From Fluviibacter sp964604465 (GTDB lineage: Bacteria; Pseudomonadota; Gammaproteobacteria; Burkholderiales; Rhodocyclaceae): a stretch of DNA of 40,796 nt. The notes under the pieces are model-generated. The model was not told where the DNA came from. It saw nothing but the letters and a program-made list of their open reading frames with translations, and did not search any database. The stretch covers positions 1 through 40,796 of the forward strand of contig CAZRYZ010000005.1 of assembly GCA_964604465.1 (NCBI GenBank), given 5' to 3'. Shown one piece after another: positions 22,717-29,954 of this stretch; position 1 is the first letter of the stretch; every line of letters begins with the position of its first letter. Both the position numbers and the translations under genes were made by a program.

Positions 22717-24729
22717 TCAGTTCGCCAGATGCTGGCGGATGCGATCAGAGAGGCGCGAGGCGGTGATGCCAAAGTGTGCATACAGCGCGGGTGCCGGCGC
22801 CGACTCCCCGAAATCGGGAAGACCGATGATGCAATCCTCTTCACGGACATACTTGTTCCAGAAATCAGGATGAGCGGCCTCGATGGCAAAGCGGGGGATG
22901 CCCTTGCCGAGAACGGTAGTCTTCCAGACGGCATCCTGCTGGTCAAAGAGACGGGTGCAGGGCATAGAGACAACCCGGACGGGGATGTGTTCTTGAGCCA
23001 GTTGTTGCTGGGCTGCAATGGCAATCTCGACTTCTGAACCGGTGGCCAGGATGACCGCAAGCGGTTTTGCGTCGGGCGCATCCACCAGAATGTAGCCTCC
23101 GCGGCGGATGTTGGCGAAGCGCTGCGCATCCGAAGCCTGCTGCGGTAGGTTCTGTCGGGATAGCAGCAGGGCGCTCGGATTGTGGGCTGATTCCAGTGCA
23201 TCAATCCAGGCTGCTGTTGTCTCGAGTTCATCACAGGGGCGCCAGACGTTTAGCCTTGGAATCAGGCGCAGGCTGGCAGCATGTTCGATGGGTTGGTGGG
23301 TCGGGCCATCTTCGCCCAGACCGATCGAGTCGTGTGTCAGGACATGAATGACCCGAAGATTCATCAGTGCACTCATCCGGATTGCATTGCGCGAGTAATC
23401 CGAGAAGACGGCGAAAGTGCCGCCGTAGGGGATGAAGCCGCCGTGTAATGCGATCCCATTCATGATGGCCCCCATGCCGAACTCGCGTACACCGTAGGAG
23501 ATGTAGTTGGGGGCCTCGGCCCATGCGCTGTCATGAAGTGCTTTGCTGCATTTGCCAGCCGTCAGATTGGACCCGGTCAGGTCGGCGGAACCGCCCAGTA
23601 GTTCGGGAACGCGCTGGATCAGCGTTTCCAGACAGTTCTGAGACGATTTGCGGGTCGCAATGCCGCCTGTGCGGTTCAATGCTTCGGTCAGCAGGGTGTT
23701 GCGGGTTTCTGCCCAGTTCTCCGGGAGTGCACCGGACATCCGGCGCAGGAACGACCGGGCCTCTTCGGGATAGCGCTCGGCATAGCGATTGAATCGTTCC
23801 TGCCATGCGGCCTCTGCCCGGGCACCTTTTTCGGTGGCGTCCCATGCTGCGCGGATTGCCCCGGGAATCTCGAAGGGCTCGTGCGACCAGCCAAGCTGCT
23901 GCCGGGTTGCAGCGACTTCATCAGCTCCCAGTGCAGCACCATGCACATCGTGGGTGCCGACCTTGTTGGGGGAGCCCCAGCCAATCTTGGTCCGGCAGAT
24001 GATCAGGGTGGGTTTCTCGTCTTGCTGGCGTGCCTGCTGCAAGGCCTGATCGATCTGGGTGCTGTCATGACCATCAATGGGTCCGACCACATGCCAGCCA
24101 TAAGCCTTGAAACGGCCAGCCGTGTCTTCATTGAACCAGCCCTCGACATGGCCATCAATCGAGATGCCGTTGTCGTCATAGAGACAGGTCAGTTTGGACA
24201 GACCCCAGACGCCGGCCAGAGCCGCCGCTTCGTGGCTGATGCCTTCCATCAGGCAACCATCACCCAGAAAGACCCAGGTGCGGTGATCGACGATGGATAG
24301 ATCGGGTTTGTTGAACTCTTTGGCCAGTATTTTTTCGGCCAGTGCCATGCCCACGGCATTGGTCAGGCCCTGACCCAGCGGACCGGTGGTGGTTTCAACA
24401 CCGGCTGTCATCCCGTATTCGGGATGCCCCGGGGTTTTGCTGCCCATCTGGCGGAATTGTTTTAGATCTTCTATGCCCAGATCGTAGCCGGTGAGATGAA
24501 GCAGAGCATAGACCAGCATCGAGGCATGGCCGTTGGAGAGCACAAACCGGTCTCGGTCTGGCCACGCCGGGTTGGCCGGGTTGTGCTGCATGACATGGCG
24601 CCAGAGTGCTTCCGCCATATCGGCCATTCCCATGGGGGCGCCGGGGTGGCCGGACTTGGCTTTTTCTACGGCATCAATGGCCAGAAAGCGAACCGCGTTG
24701 GCCAGTTCAAGACGGGTAGGGGTGCTCAT
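22717..24729 (-). CDS. tkt: Transketolase
   Basis: This thiamine-diphosphate enzyme moves two-carbon units during RuBP regeneration (cbbT). It is 670 residues. Family marks are AKSGHPGAPMGMADMAEALW at the N-terminus, LSNGHASMLVYALLH, GPLGQGLTNAVGMA, the ThDP motif GDGCLMEGISHEAAALAG, and the pyrimidine-domain THDSIGLGEDGPTHQPIEH. AAGGAG lies 6 bases before the ATG. It is 10 bases after prk and 30 before fba. Confidence 0.97.
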   Translation of the reverse strand: MSTPTRLELANAVRFLAIDAVEKAKSGHPGAPMGMADMAEALWRHVMQHNPANPAWPDRDRFVLSNGHASMLVYALLHLTGYDLGIEDLKQFRQMGSKTPGHPEYGMTAGVETTTGPLGQGLTNAVGMALAEKILAKEFNKPDLSIVDHRTWVFLGDGCLMEGISHEAAALAGVWGLSKLTCLYDDNGISIDGHVEGWFNEDTAGRFKAYGWHVVGPIDGHDSTQIDQALQQARQQDEKPTLIICRTKIGWGSPNKVGTHDVHGAALGADEVAATRQQLGWSHEPFEIPGAIRAAWDATEKGARAEAAWQERFNRYAERYPEEARSFLRRMSGALPENWAETRNTLLTEALNRTGGIATRKSSQNCLETLIQRVPELLGGSADLTGSNLTAGKCSKALHDSAWAEAPNYISYGVREFGMGAIMNGIALHGGFIPYGGTFAVFSDYSRNAIRMSALMNLRVIHVLTHDSIGLGEDGPTHQPIEHAASLRLIPRLNVWRPCDELETTAAWIDALESAHNPSALLLSRQNLPQQASDAQRFANIRRGGYILVDAPDAKPLAVILATGSEVEIAIAAQQQLAQEHIPVRVVSMPCTRLFDQQDAVWKTTVLGKGIPRFAIEAAHPDFWNKYVREEDCIIGLPDFGESAPAPALYAHFGITASRLSDRIRQHLAN

Positions 24730-24739
24730 GGCGGCTCCT

Positions 24740-25612
24740 TCAGGCGCGGCGCTTCTGATCCATGATTCGCAGAACCATGGGGGTGAAGATCATCTGCATG
24801 GCCAGACCCATCTTGCCGCCCGGAACAACGAGGGTGTTCGGACGGGTCAGGATGGAGTCATGCAGGATCGAGAGCAGGTACTGGAAGTCGATGCCCTTCG
24901 GGTTGGCAAAGCGGATGACCACCATGCTTTCATCCGCGGTAGGAATATCACGTGCGATAAAGGGATTCGAGGTGTCGACGATGGGAACGCGCTGAAAATT
25001 GACATTAGTCCTCGAGAACTGCGGGCAGATGTGGGTCACATAATCCGGCATACGGCGGAGGATGGTATCGATCACAGCCTCTTGTGAATAGCCGCGCATT
25101 TTCTGATCACGATGCAGCTTCTGGATCCACTCCAGGTTGATGGTTGGGACCACGCCGACACAGAGGTCCACATGTTTGGAGACATCGACCTGATCACCAG
25201 CATAGGCCCCGTGCAGGCCTTCGTAGAACATCAGATCGGTGCCTTCGGGAATGTCCTGCCAGGGCGTAAAAGTACCCGGATCCTGATTCCAGGGTTGGGC
25301 TTCTGCCGCATCGTGCAGATATTTTCTGAACTGACCGGTGCCGCTCTGTCCGTAGGTTTTGAACAAATTTTCCAGCTCGGCGAGCAAATTGGCTTCGGGG
25401 CCGAAGTGACTAAAGTTGCGATTGCCGGAGGCTTCCTCTTCTTTCATTTTCGCGCGCATGCTCAGGCGATCGAAACGGTGAAATGAATCACCCTCGATAA
25501 TCTGGGCATTCAGACCTTCGCGGCGGAAGATGTGCTGAAAGCTCTGCATAACCGTACTGGTACCAGCACCTGATGAACCGGTGATCGCAATGATGGGGTG
25601 TTTGACTGACAT
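24740..25612 (-). CDS. prk: Phosphoribulokinase
   Basis: This kinase makes ribulose 1,5-bisphosphate, the RuBisCO substrate, and is unique to the CBB cycle (cbbP). The 290-residue length is that of the proteobacterial octameric type. The P-loop is GSSGAGTST at 12-20. EGDSFHRFDR follows, then HFGPEANLL, and LMFYEGLHGAYAGDQVD. The C-terminus has VPGGKMGLAMQMIF. AGGAG lies 8 bases before the ATG. It is 32 bases after fbp. Confidence 0.97.
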   Translation of the reverse strand: MSVKHPIIAITGSSGAGTSTVMQSFQHIFRREGLNAQIIEGDSFHRFDRLSMRAKMKEEEASGNRNFSHFGPEANLLAELENLFKTYGQSGTGQFRKYLHDAAEAQPWNQDPGTFTPWQDIPEGTDLMFYEGLHGAYAGDQVDVSKHVDLCVGVVPTINLEWIQKLHRDQKMRGYSQEAVIDTILRRMPDYVTHICPQFSRTNVNFQRVPIVDTSNPFIARDIPTADESMVVIRFANPKGIDFQYLLSILHDSILTRPNTLVVPGGKMGLAMQMIFTPMVLRIMDQKRRA

Positions 25613-25644
25613 GATGGTCTCCTGCGCTCGCTAGGGTGGTTTGG

Positions 25645-26706
25645 TTAATCCCTGAAGATGGATCGGCTGGAAAAGAGGGGGGATACGTAACTCTTGTCCA
25701 GGCCGGCATCGGCTTCCTGATGGTATTTTTCCAGCCGCTCCACTTCCTGGCGTGATCCGAGGATGACGGGAACGCGCTGGTGCAGCTGGTCCGGATGGAT
25801 TGACTGGATGCGTTCGCGTCCGGTGCTGGCAAGGCCGCCGGCCTGTTCGATAATCATGGCCATCGGATTGGCTTCGTAAAGCAGTCTTAGACGCCCCGGT
25901 TTCGAAGGATCCTTGTTGTCCTTGGGGTACATGAAAATGCCACCCCGAATCAGAATCCGGTGGACTTCCGCCACAAATGACGCGATCCATCGCATGTTGA
26001 AATCGGTGCCGCGGATGCCTGTTTTGCCGGCACGGCATTCGGAAATGTAACGCTGTACCGGAGGCTCCCAGAAGCGTTCGTTCGAGGTGTTGATGGCAAA
26101 CTCACGGGTTTCTTCCGGCACTCTGATGTCCGGGTGTGTGAGGATGAAATTGCCACTGTCGCGATCAAGCGTGAAGCCGTGGGTTCCGGAACCCACGGTC
26201 AGGACGAGCATGGTGGATGGCCCGTAGATGGCATAGCCCGCAGCGACCTGGCGCTGGCCCGGCTGCAAATAATCCTGCATGCCGGTGTCGTCTTTGCCTT
26301 CTTTGGTAATGACCGAGAAAATGGTGCCCACCGAGACATTGACGTCACTGTTTGATGATCCATCCAGCGGGTCAAAGATCAGGAGATAACGCCCTTTGGG
26401 GTAGTCTGCCGGGATTGCGTAGGGTTCGTCCATTTCTTCCGAGGCCATCCCGGCCAGCTGACCACCCCATTCGCAATGATGCAGCATGGCTTCATTGGTC
26501 AGGACATCCAGCTTCTTCTGGACTTCGCCCTGGATGTTGGTGCTGTCGATCGCACCCAGGTTACCGCCCAGTGCCCCTTTGGCGACCATACCGGAGATGG
26601 TCTTGATCGCGGCGGCAACGTCGATGAGCAGGGCGCCAAGGTCTGCACGCTGGTCCCGTGTGTTTTCAATGACAAATTTTGAGAGGGTGGTGCGTCCGGA
26701 TTTCAT
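25645..26706 (-). CDS. fbp: Class I fructose-1,6-bisphosphatase
   Basis: This phosphatase acts in gluconeogenesis and the CBB cycle (cbbF). It is 353 residues. The metal-binding and catalytic core is LLIFDPLDGSSNSDVNVSVG with GTIFSV following; the C-terminal LYEANPMAMIIEQAGGLAS is diagnostic. No separate sedoheptulose-bisphosphatase is seen, so this protein, or the PPi-PFK at the left edge, may handle that step. It heads the nine-gene minus-strand unit; GGGAG lies about 6 bases before the ATG. The promoter region contains the putative CbbR sites. Confidence 0.97.
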   Translation of the reverse strand: MKSGRTTLSKFVIENTRDQRADLGALLIDVAAAIKTISGMVAKGALGGNLGAIDSTNIQGEVQKKLDVLTNEAMLHHCEWGGQLAGMASEEMDEPYAIPADYPKGRYLLIFDPLDGSSNSDVNVSVGTIFSVITKEGKDDTGMQDYLQPGQRQVAAGYAIYGPSTMLVLTVGSGTHGFTLDRDSGNFILTHPDIRVPEETREFAINTSNERFWEPPVQRYISECRAGKTGIRGTDFNMRWIASFVAEVHRILIRGGIFMYPKDNKDPSKPGRLRLLYEANPMAMIIEQAGGLASTGRERIQSIHPDQLHQRVPVILGSRQEVERLEKYHQEADAGLDKSYVSPLFSSRSIFRD

Positions 26707-26732
26707 GGTGTCTCCCGAGCTTCATGGTTTTG

Positions 26733-26748
26733 TTGTTGTCGTCAACAA
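26733..26748. repeat. 6-base inverted repeat in the fbp leader
   Basis: TTGTTG (26733-26738) and CAACAA (26743-26748) flank the 4-base spacer TCGT, 27-42 bases upstream of the fbp start. On the minus strand it also contains TTGACG, which could be a -35 element, but no -10 is visible at a normal distance. It could be an operator or a short RNA stem. Confidence 0.35.
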
Positions 26749-26774
26749 TAAGTTAAGAAGCGATTAAGGTGTAG

Positions 26775-26787
26775 TCAGAAATTTTGA
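26775..26787. promoter_or_regulatory. Putative CbbR box A (fbp side)
   Basis: The 13-mer TCAGAAATTTTGA fits the LysR-family T-N11-A rule and the tighter TCA-N7-TGA form; CbbR sites are described as TNA-N7-TNA. It is a dyad around base 26781 with one mismatched pair. Its centre is 75 bases upstream of the fbp start, a usual place for a LysR recognition site. A cbbR gene is present at 34959-35873. Confidence 0.6.
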
Positions 26788-26834
26788 CGAGCTTGATAAG
26801 CCTTTGCTTAATTAAGTGTTCTCTCTAACTCGAT

Positions 26835-26847
26835 TCAGAATTTCTGA
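26835..26847. promoter_or_regulatory. Putative CbbR box B (cbbY side)
   Basis: The 13-mer TCAGAATTTCTGA is a perfect palindrome around base 26841 and fits TCA-N7-TGA. It shares the TCAGAA half-site with box A and is 60 bases from it centre to centre, about six helical turns. Its centre is 43 bases upstream of cbbY. The pair suggests that one regulator controls both divergent CBB units. Confidence 0.62.
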
Positions 26848-26883
26848 CTGGGCGGAACGGGGTGGTTTTTTTATAGTGAGCTC

Positions 26884-27609
26884 ATGAATACGATCGCTGC
26901 CCTGATCTTTGATGTGGATGGAACGCTTGCCGACACGGAGCGGGAGGGTCATCTGCCCGCGTTCAATACGACGTTCAGGGAGCACGGCTTATCCTGGCAT
27001 TGGTCGCCTGAACTCTATGGTGAGCTCTTGGCTGTGACCGGGGGCAAGGAGCGTATGCGCTTCTACGCGGAAAATTATGACCCCGGCTTTCTGGCGAGAC
27101 CTGATGCAGAAATCCTGATCCGTCAGATGCATCAGGCAAAGAATCGACACTATGTGGCGTTGATGACGTCGGGGGCGATTCAACTGAGAGCGGGGGTGTT
27201 GGATCTTATTCGCTTAGCGAAGGCATCCGGCATCCGGTTGGCGATTGCGACCACCACGAGCCCGGAAAATGTCGACGCATTGCTGGCCGCCACGTTGCCC
27301 CCGGATCTGCAAGCTTGCTTTGAGGTGATTGGCGCAGGGGACGTGGTTACTGCAAAGAAGCCTGCCCCCGATATTTACCAATGGGTCCTCGCCCAGCTTG
27401 GTCTGGATGCGGGTGTATGTCTGGCCGTGGAGGACTCTGAAAACGGACTCCGAGCAAGCCTAGGTGCTGGGTTGAAGACCGTGGTGACATTGAACGATTA
27501 CACGCGGGGTCAGGATTTTAGCGGTGCAGCATGGGTGCTCGATTCATTGACCGAAATGCCGGCTGCCAAACTATTAAACTATAGCTTATCAAAAAATAAA
27601 AAAGCGTGA
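26884..27609 (+). CDS. cbbY: CbbY-type HAD phosphatase
   Basis: This 241-residue HAD-superfamily protein is of the CbbY type. Known members dephosphorylate xylulose 1,5-bisphosphate, an inhibitory by-product of RuBisCO. The nucleophile motif is FDVDGTLADTE (Asp at 9 and 11). The GGKERMRFYAE cap segment, ATTTSPENV, and KKPAPDIYQWVL with EDSENGLRA complete the fold. It heads the plus-strand unit, 80 bases before cbbM. The leader is very short: a TATAGT at 26872-26877 would put the start of transcription near the ATG, and the ribosome site is weak. Confidence 0.92.
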   Translation: MNTIAALIFDVDGTLADTEREGHLPAFNTTFREHGLSWHWSPELYGELLAVTGGKERMRFYAENYDPGFLARPDAEILIRQMHQAKNRHYVALMTSGAIQLRAGVLDLIRLAKASGIRLAIATTTSPENVDALLAATLPPDLQACFEVIGAGDVVTAKKPAPDIYQWVLAQLGLDAGVCLAVEDSENGLRASLGAGLKTVVTLNDYTRGQDFSGAAWVLDSLTEMPAAKLLNYSLSKNKKA

Positions 27610-27689
27610 CTTTTATTTAACTTTATATCTCGCTAGGATGTGTTCAAGACGTTTCAATTATTCGTAGTAACCAATCAAGGAGTGAGGTC

Positions 27690-29069
27690 ATGGATCAGTC
27701 GAGTCGTTACGCCGATTTGTCGTTGAAGGAAGAAGATCTTATCGCCGGCGGGCAACATATTCTTGTGGCTTACAAGATGAAACCCAAGGCAGGTTATGGC
27801 TATCTTGAGGCTGCTGCGCACTTCGCGGCCGAGTCATCCACCGGGACCAACGTTGAAGTGTGCACCACGGATGAGTTCACCAAAGGCGTTGATGCACTGG
27901 TCTACATGATTGATGAGGCCACTGAGGAAATGCGGATCGCCTATCCGATCGACCTCTTTGATCGCAACATCACGGATGGCCGCATGATGATTGTGTCTTT
28001 CCTGACGCTGGTGATCGGCAACAATCAGGGCATGGGCGACATCGAGCATGCCAAGATGTATGACTTCTATATGCCCCCCAAAGCCATTCAGCTGTTTGAT
28101 GGCCCCTCCAAGGATATCTCTGATCTATGGCGGATTCTGGGTCGCCCGATTCAGGACGGTGGCTATATCGCGGGTACGATCATTAAACCGAAACTGGGTC
28201 TGCGTCCCGAACCGTTTGCCCAGGCTGCCTACCAGTTCTGGCTGGGCGGGGACTTCATCAAGAACGATGAGCCGCAGGGTAACCAGACTTTTGCACCGAT
28301 GAAGAAGGTGATTCCGCTGGTCTATGACGCGATGAAGCGGGCCATGGACGAAACGGGTGAAGCCAAGATTTTCTCGGCCAATATTACCGCCGATGATCAC
28401 CATGAAATGATGGCGCGTGGTCACTACATCCTTGAACAGTTTGGTCCGGATGCCGATAAGGTGGCCTTCCTGGTTGACGGCTATGTGGGCGGTCCGGGCA
28501 TGATCACCACAGCACGCCGGAACTTTCCGAACCAGTATCTACACTACCACCGGGCTGGCCACGGTGCAGTGACTTCGCCATCGGCCAAACGGGGCTATAC
28601 CGCTTATGTGCTGGCCAAGATGAGCCGGCTTCAGGGTGCCTCCGGCATTCACGTCGGGACCATGGGTTTCGGCAAAATGGAAGGCGATGCCGATGACCGT
28701 GCCATTGCCTACATCATCGAGCGGGATTCCTATCAGGGGCCGGTGTATCACCAGGAATGGCTGGGTATGAAGCCGACGACGCCCATTATTTCAGGCGGTA
28801 TGAATGCACTGCGTCTGCCGGGCTTCTTCGAGAACCTGGGTCATGGCAACGTGATTAATACCGCGGGCGGTGGTTCTTATGGTCATATCGATTCACCGGC
28901 AGCGGGTGCGAAATCTCTGCGTCAGGCCTATGAGTGCTGGCGTGCCGGTGCCGACCCGATCGAATGGGCCAAGGAGCACAAGGAATTCGCCCGGGCTTTC
29001 GAATCGTTCCCGAATGACGCAGACAAGCTGTATCCGGGTTGGCGCGACAAGATCGGTTCACACAAGTAA
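27690..29069 (+). CDS. cbbM: Form II RuBisCO, CbbM
   Basis: This is the CO2-fixing enzyme of the window. It is 459 residues and has no small-subunit gene beside it, as is normal for form II. The active-site lysine K166 lies in GTIIKPKLG, and the carbamylated lysine K191 in GGDFIKNDEP (186-195), followed by QGNQTFAP. Other segments are YLHYHRAGHGA, GIHVGTMGFGKMEGDADDR (loop 6 region), and NTAGGGSYGHIDSP. It matches the Rhodospirillum rubrum type in numbering. AAGGAG lies 8 bases before the ATG. It is followed by cbbQ and cbbO. Form II enzymes have low CO2/O2 specificity, so high CO2 or low O2 habitats are favoured. Confidence 0.98.
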   Translation: MDQSSRYADLSLKEEDLIAGGQHILVAYKMKPKAGYGYLEAAAHFAAESSTGTNVEVCTTDEFTKGVDALVYMIDEATEEMRIAYPIDLFDRNITDGRMMIVSFLTLVIGNNQGMGDIEHAKMYDFYMPPKAIQLFDGPSKDISDLWRILGRPIQDGGYIAGTIIKPKLGLRPEPFAQAAYQFWLGGDFIKNDEPQGNQTFAPMKKVIPLVYDAMKRAMDETGEAKIFSANITADDHHEMMARGHYILEQFGPDADKVAFLVDGYVGGPGMITTARRNFPNQYLHYHRAGHGAVTSPSAKRGYTAYVLAKMSRLQGASGIHVGTMGFGKMEGDADDRAIAYIIERDSYQGPVYHQEWLGMKPTTPIISGGMNALRLPGFFENLGHGNVINTAGGGSYGHIDSPAAGAKSLRQAYECWRAGADPIEWAKEHKEFARAFESFPNDADKLYPGWRDKIGSHK

Positions 29070-29076
29070 CCGAAGA

Positions 29077-29102
29077 GGGGCTGATGCTTCGGCACCAGCC
29101 CC
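29077..29102 (+). repeat. UUCG-capped hairpin between cbbM and cbbQ
   Basis: GGGGCTGATGC (29077-29087) pairs with GCACCAGCCCC (29092-29102), with one A-C mismatch, around a TTCG tetraloop closed by C-G. It begins 7 bases after the cbbM stop. No T-run follows, so it is unlikely to be a full terminator. C(UUCG)G loops are exceptionally stable. A 3'-protecting stem that keeps cbbM mRNA above the cbbQO level is the likely role. Confidence 0.7.
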
Positions 29103-29147
29103 AGCCATTAGCCCAGTGACTCTCAATACCTTATCGAGGTTCCGCGC

Positions 29148-29951
29148 ATGTCACATACCGATCAGTACCTGATCAAGAAAGCGCCGTTCTATCAGCCCCA
29201 GGCCGATGAGATCGCTCTCTTTGAGGCCGCCTGGGCCGCACGCCTGCCGGTGATGGTGAAAGGGCCTACCGGTTGCGGGAAGTCACGCTTTGTCGAGCAT
29301 ATGGCCTGGCGTCTCGGAAAACCCCTGATTACGGTCGCCTGTAACGAGGATATGACCGCCTCCGACCTCGTGGGGCGCTACCTTCTGGATGCTGAGGGGA
29401 CGCGTTGGCTGGATGGGCCGCTGACGACCGCTGCCCGAATCGGGGCGATCTGTTACCTCGATGAAATTGTCGAGGCTCGCCAGGACACCACGGTGGTGAT
29501 TCACCCCTTGACCGATCACCGGCGGACATTGCCGCTCGATAAAAAAGGTGAACTGATCGAGGCGCACCCTGACTTTCTACTTGTGATTTCCTATAACCCC
29601 GGTTATCAGTCGCTGATGAAGGATCTGAAGCAGTCGACCAAGCAGCGCTTTACCGGATTTGATTTTGATTATCCGGTCGCCGAACTGGAGGCCGAAATTA
29701 TTTCCCATGAGACCGGGGTTGATGCAGAGATGGCTCGGAGGCTAGTTCAGGTGGCCCAGGCGGGTCGCAATCTGAAAGGCCACGGCTTGGATGAAGGGAT
29801 TTCGACCCGTCTGGTGGTTTACGCGGCGACCCTGATCCGTCAGGGCATTGCGCCTCAGGTTGCCTGCCGGATGGCCATGGTGCGCCCGATTACCGATGAC
29901 CCGGATATTCGCGCCACCCTGGACCATGCCATTGATGCGGTTTTTGCCTGA
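29148..29951 (+). CDS. cbbQ: CbbQ RuBisCO activase ATPase (MoxR AAA+)
   Basis: CbbQ is a hexameric AAA+ ATPase that, with CbbO, removes inhibitors from RuBisCO active sites. It is 267 residues. Walker A GPTGCGKS lies at 39-46, and Walker B ICYLDEIVEA at 101-110. A later segment, LLVISYNPGYQSLMKDLKQS, and the arginine-containing STKQRF are MoxR features. GAGG sits about 8 bases before the ATG. cbbO follows 3 bases after the stop. Confidence 0.95.
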   Translation: MSHTDQYLIKKAPFYQPQADEIALFEAAWAARLPVMVKGPTGCGKSRFVEHMAWRLGKPLITVACNEDMTASDLVGRYLLDAEGTRWLDGPLTTAARIGAICYLDEIVEARQDTTVVIHPLTDHRRTLPLDKKGELIEAHPDFLLVISYNPGYQSLMKDLKQSTKQRFTGFDFDYPVAELEAEIISHETGVDAEMARRLVQVAQAGRNLKGHGLDEGISTRLVVYAATLIRQGIAPQVACRMAMVRPITDDPDIRATLDHAIDAVFA

Positions 29952-29954
29952 ATT

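Noticed and set aside
27594..27618. AAATAAAA / TTTTATTT dyad at the end of cbbY as a terminator
   Set aside because: The stem is all A-T and would be unstable. cbbM follows closely on the same strand with a good ribosome site, so read-through is more likely. It may be part of a cbbM promoter, but no -35/-10 pair was convincing.
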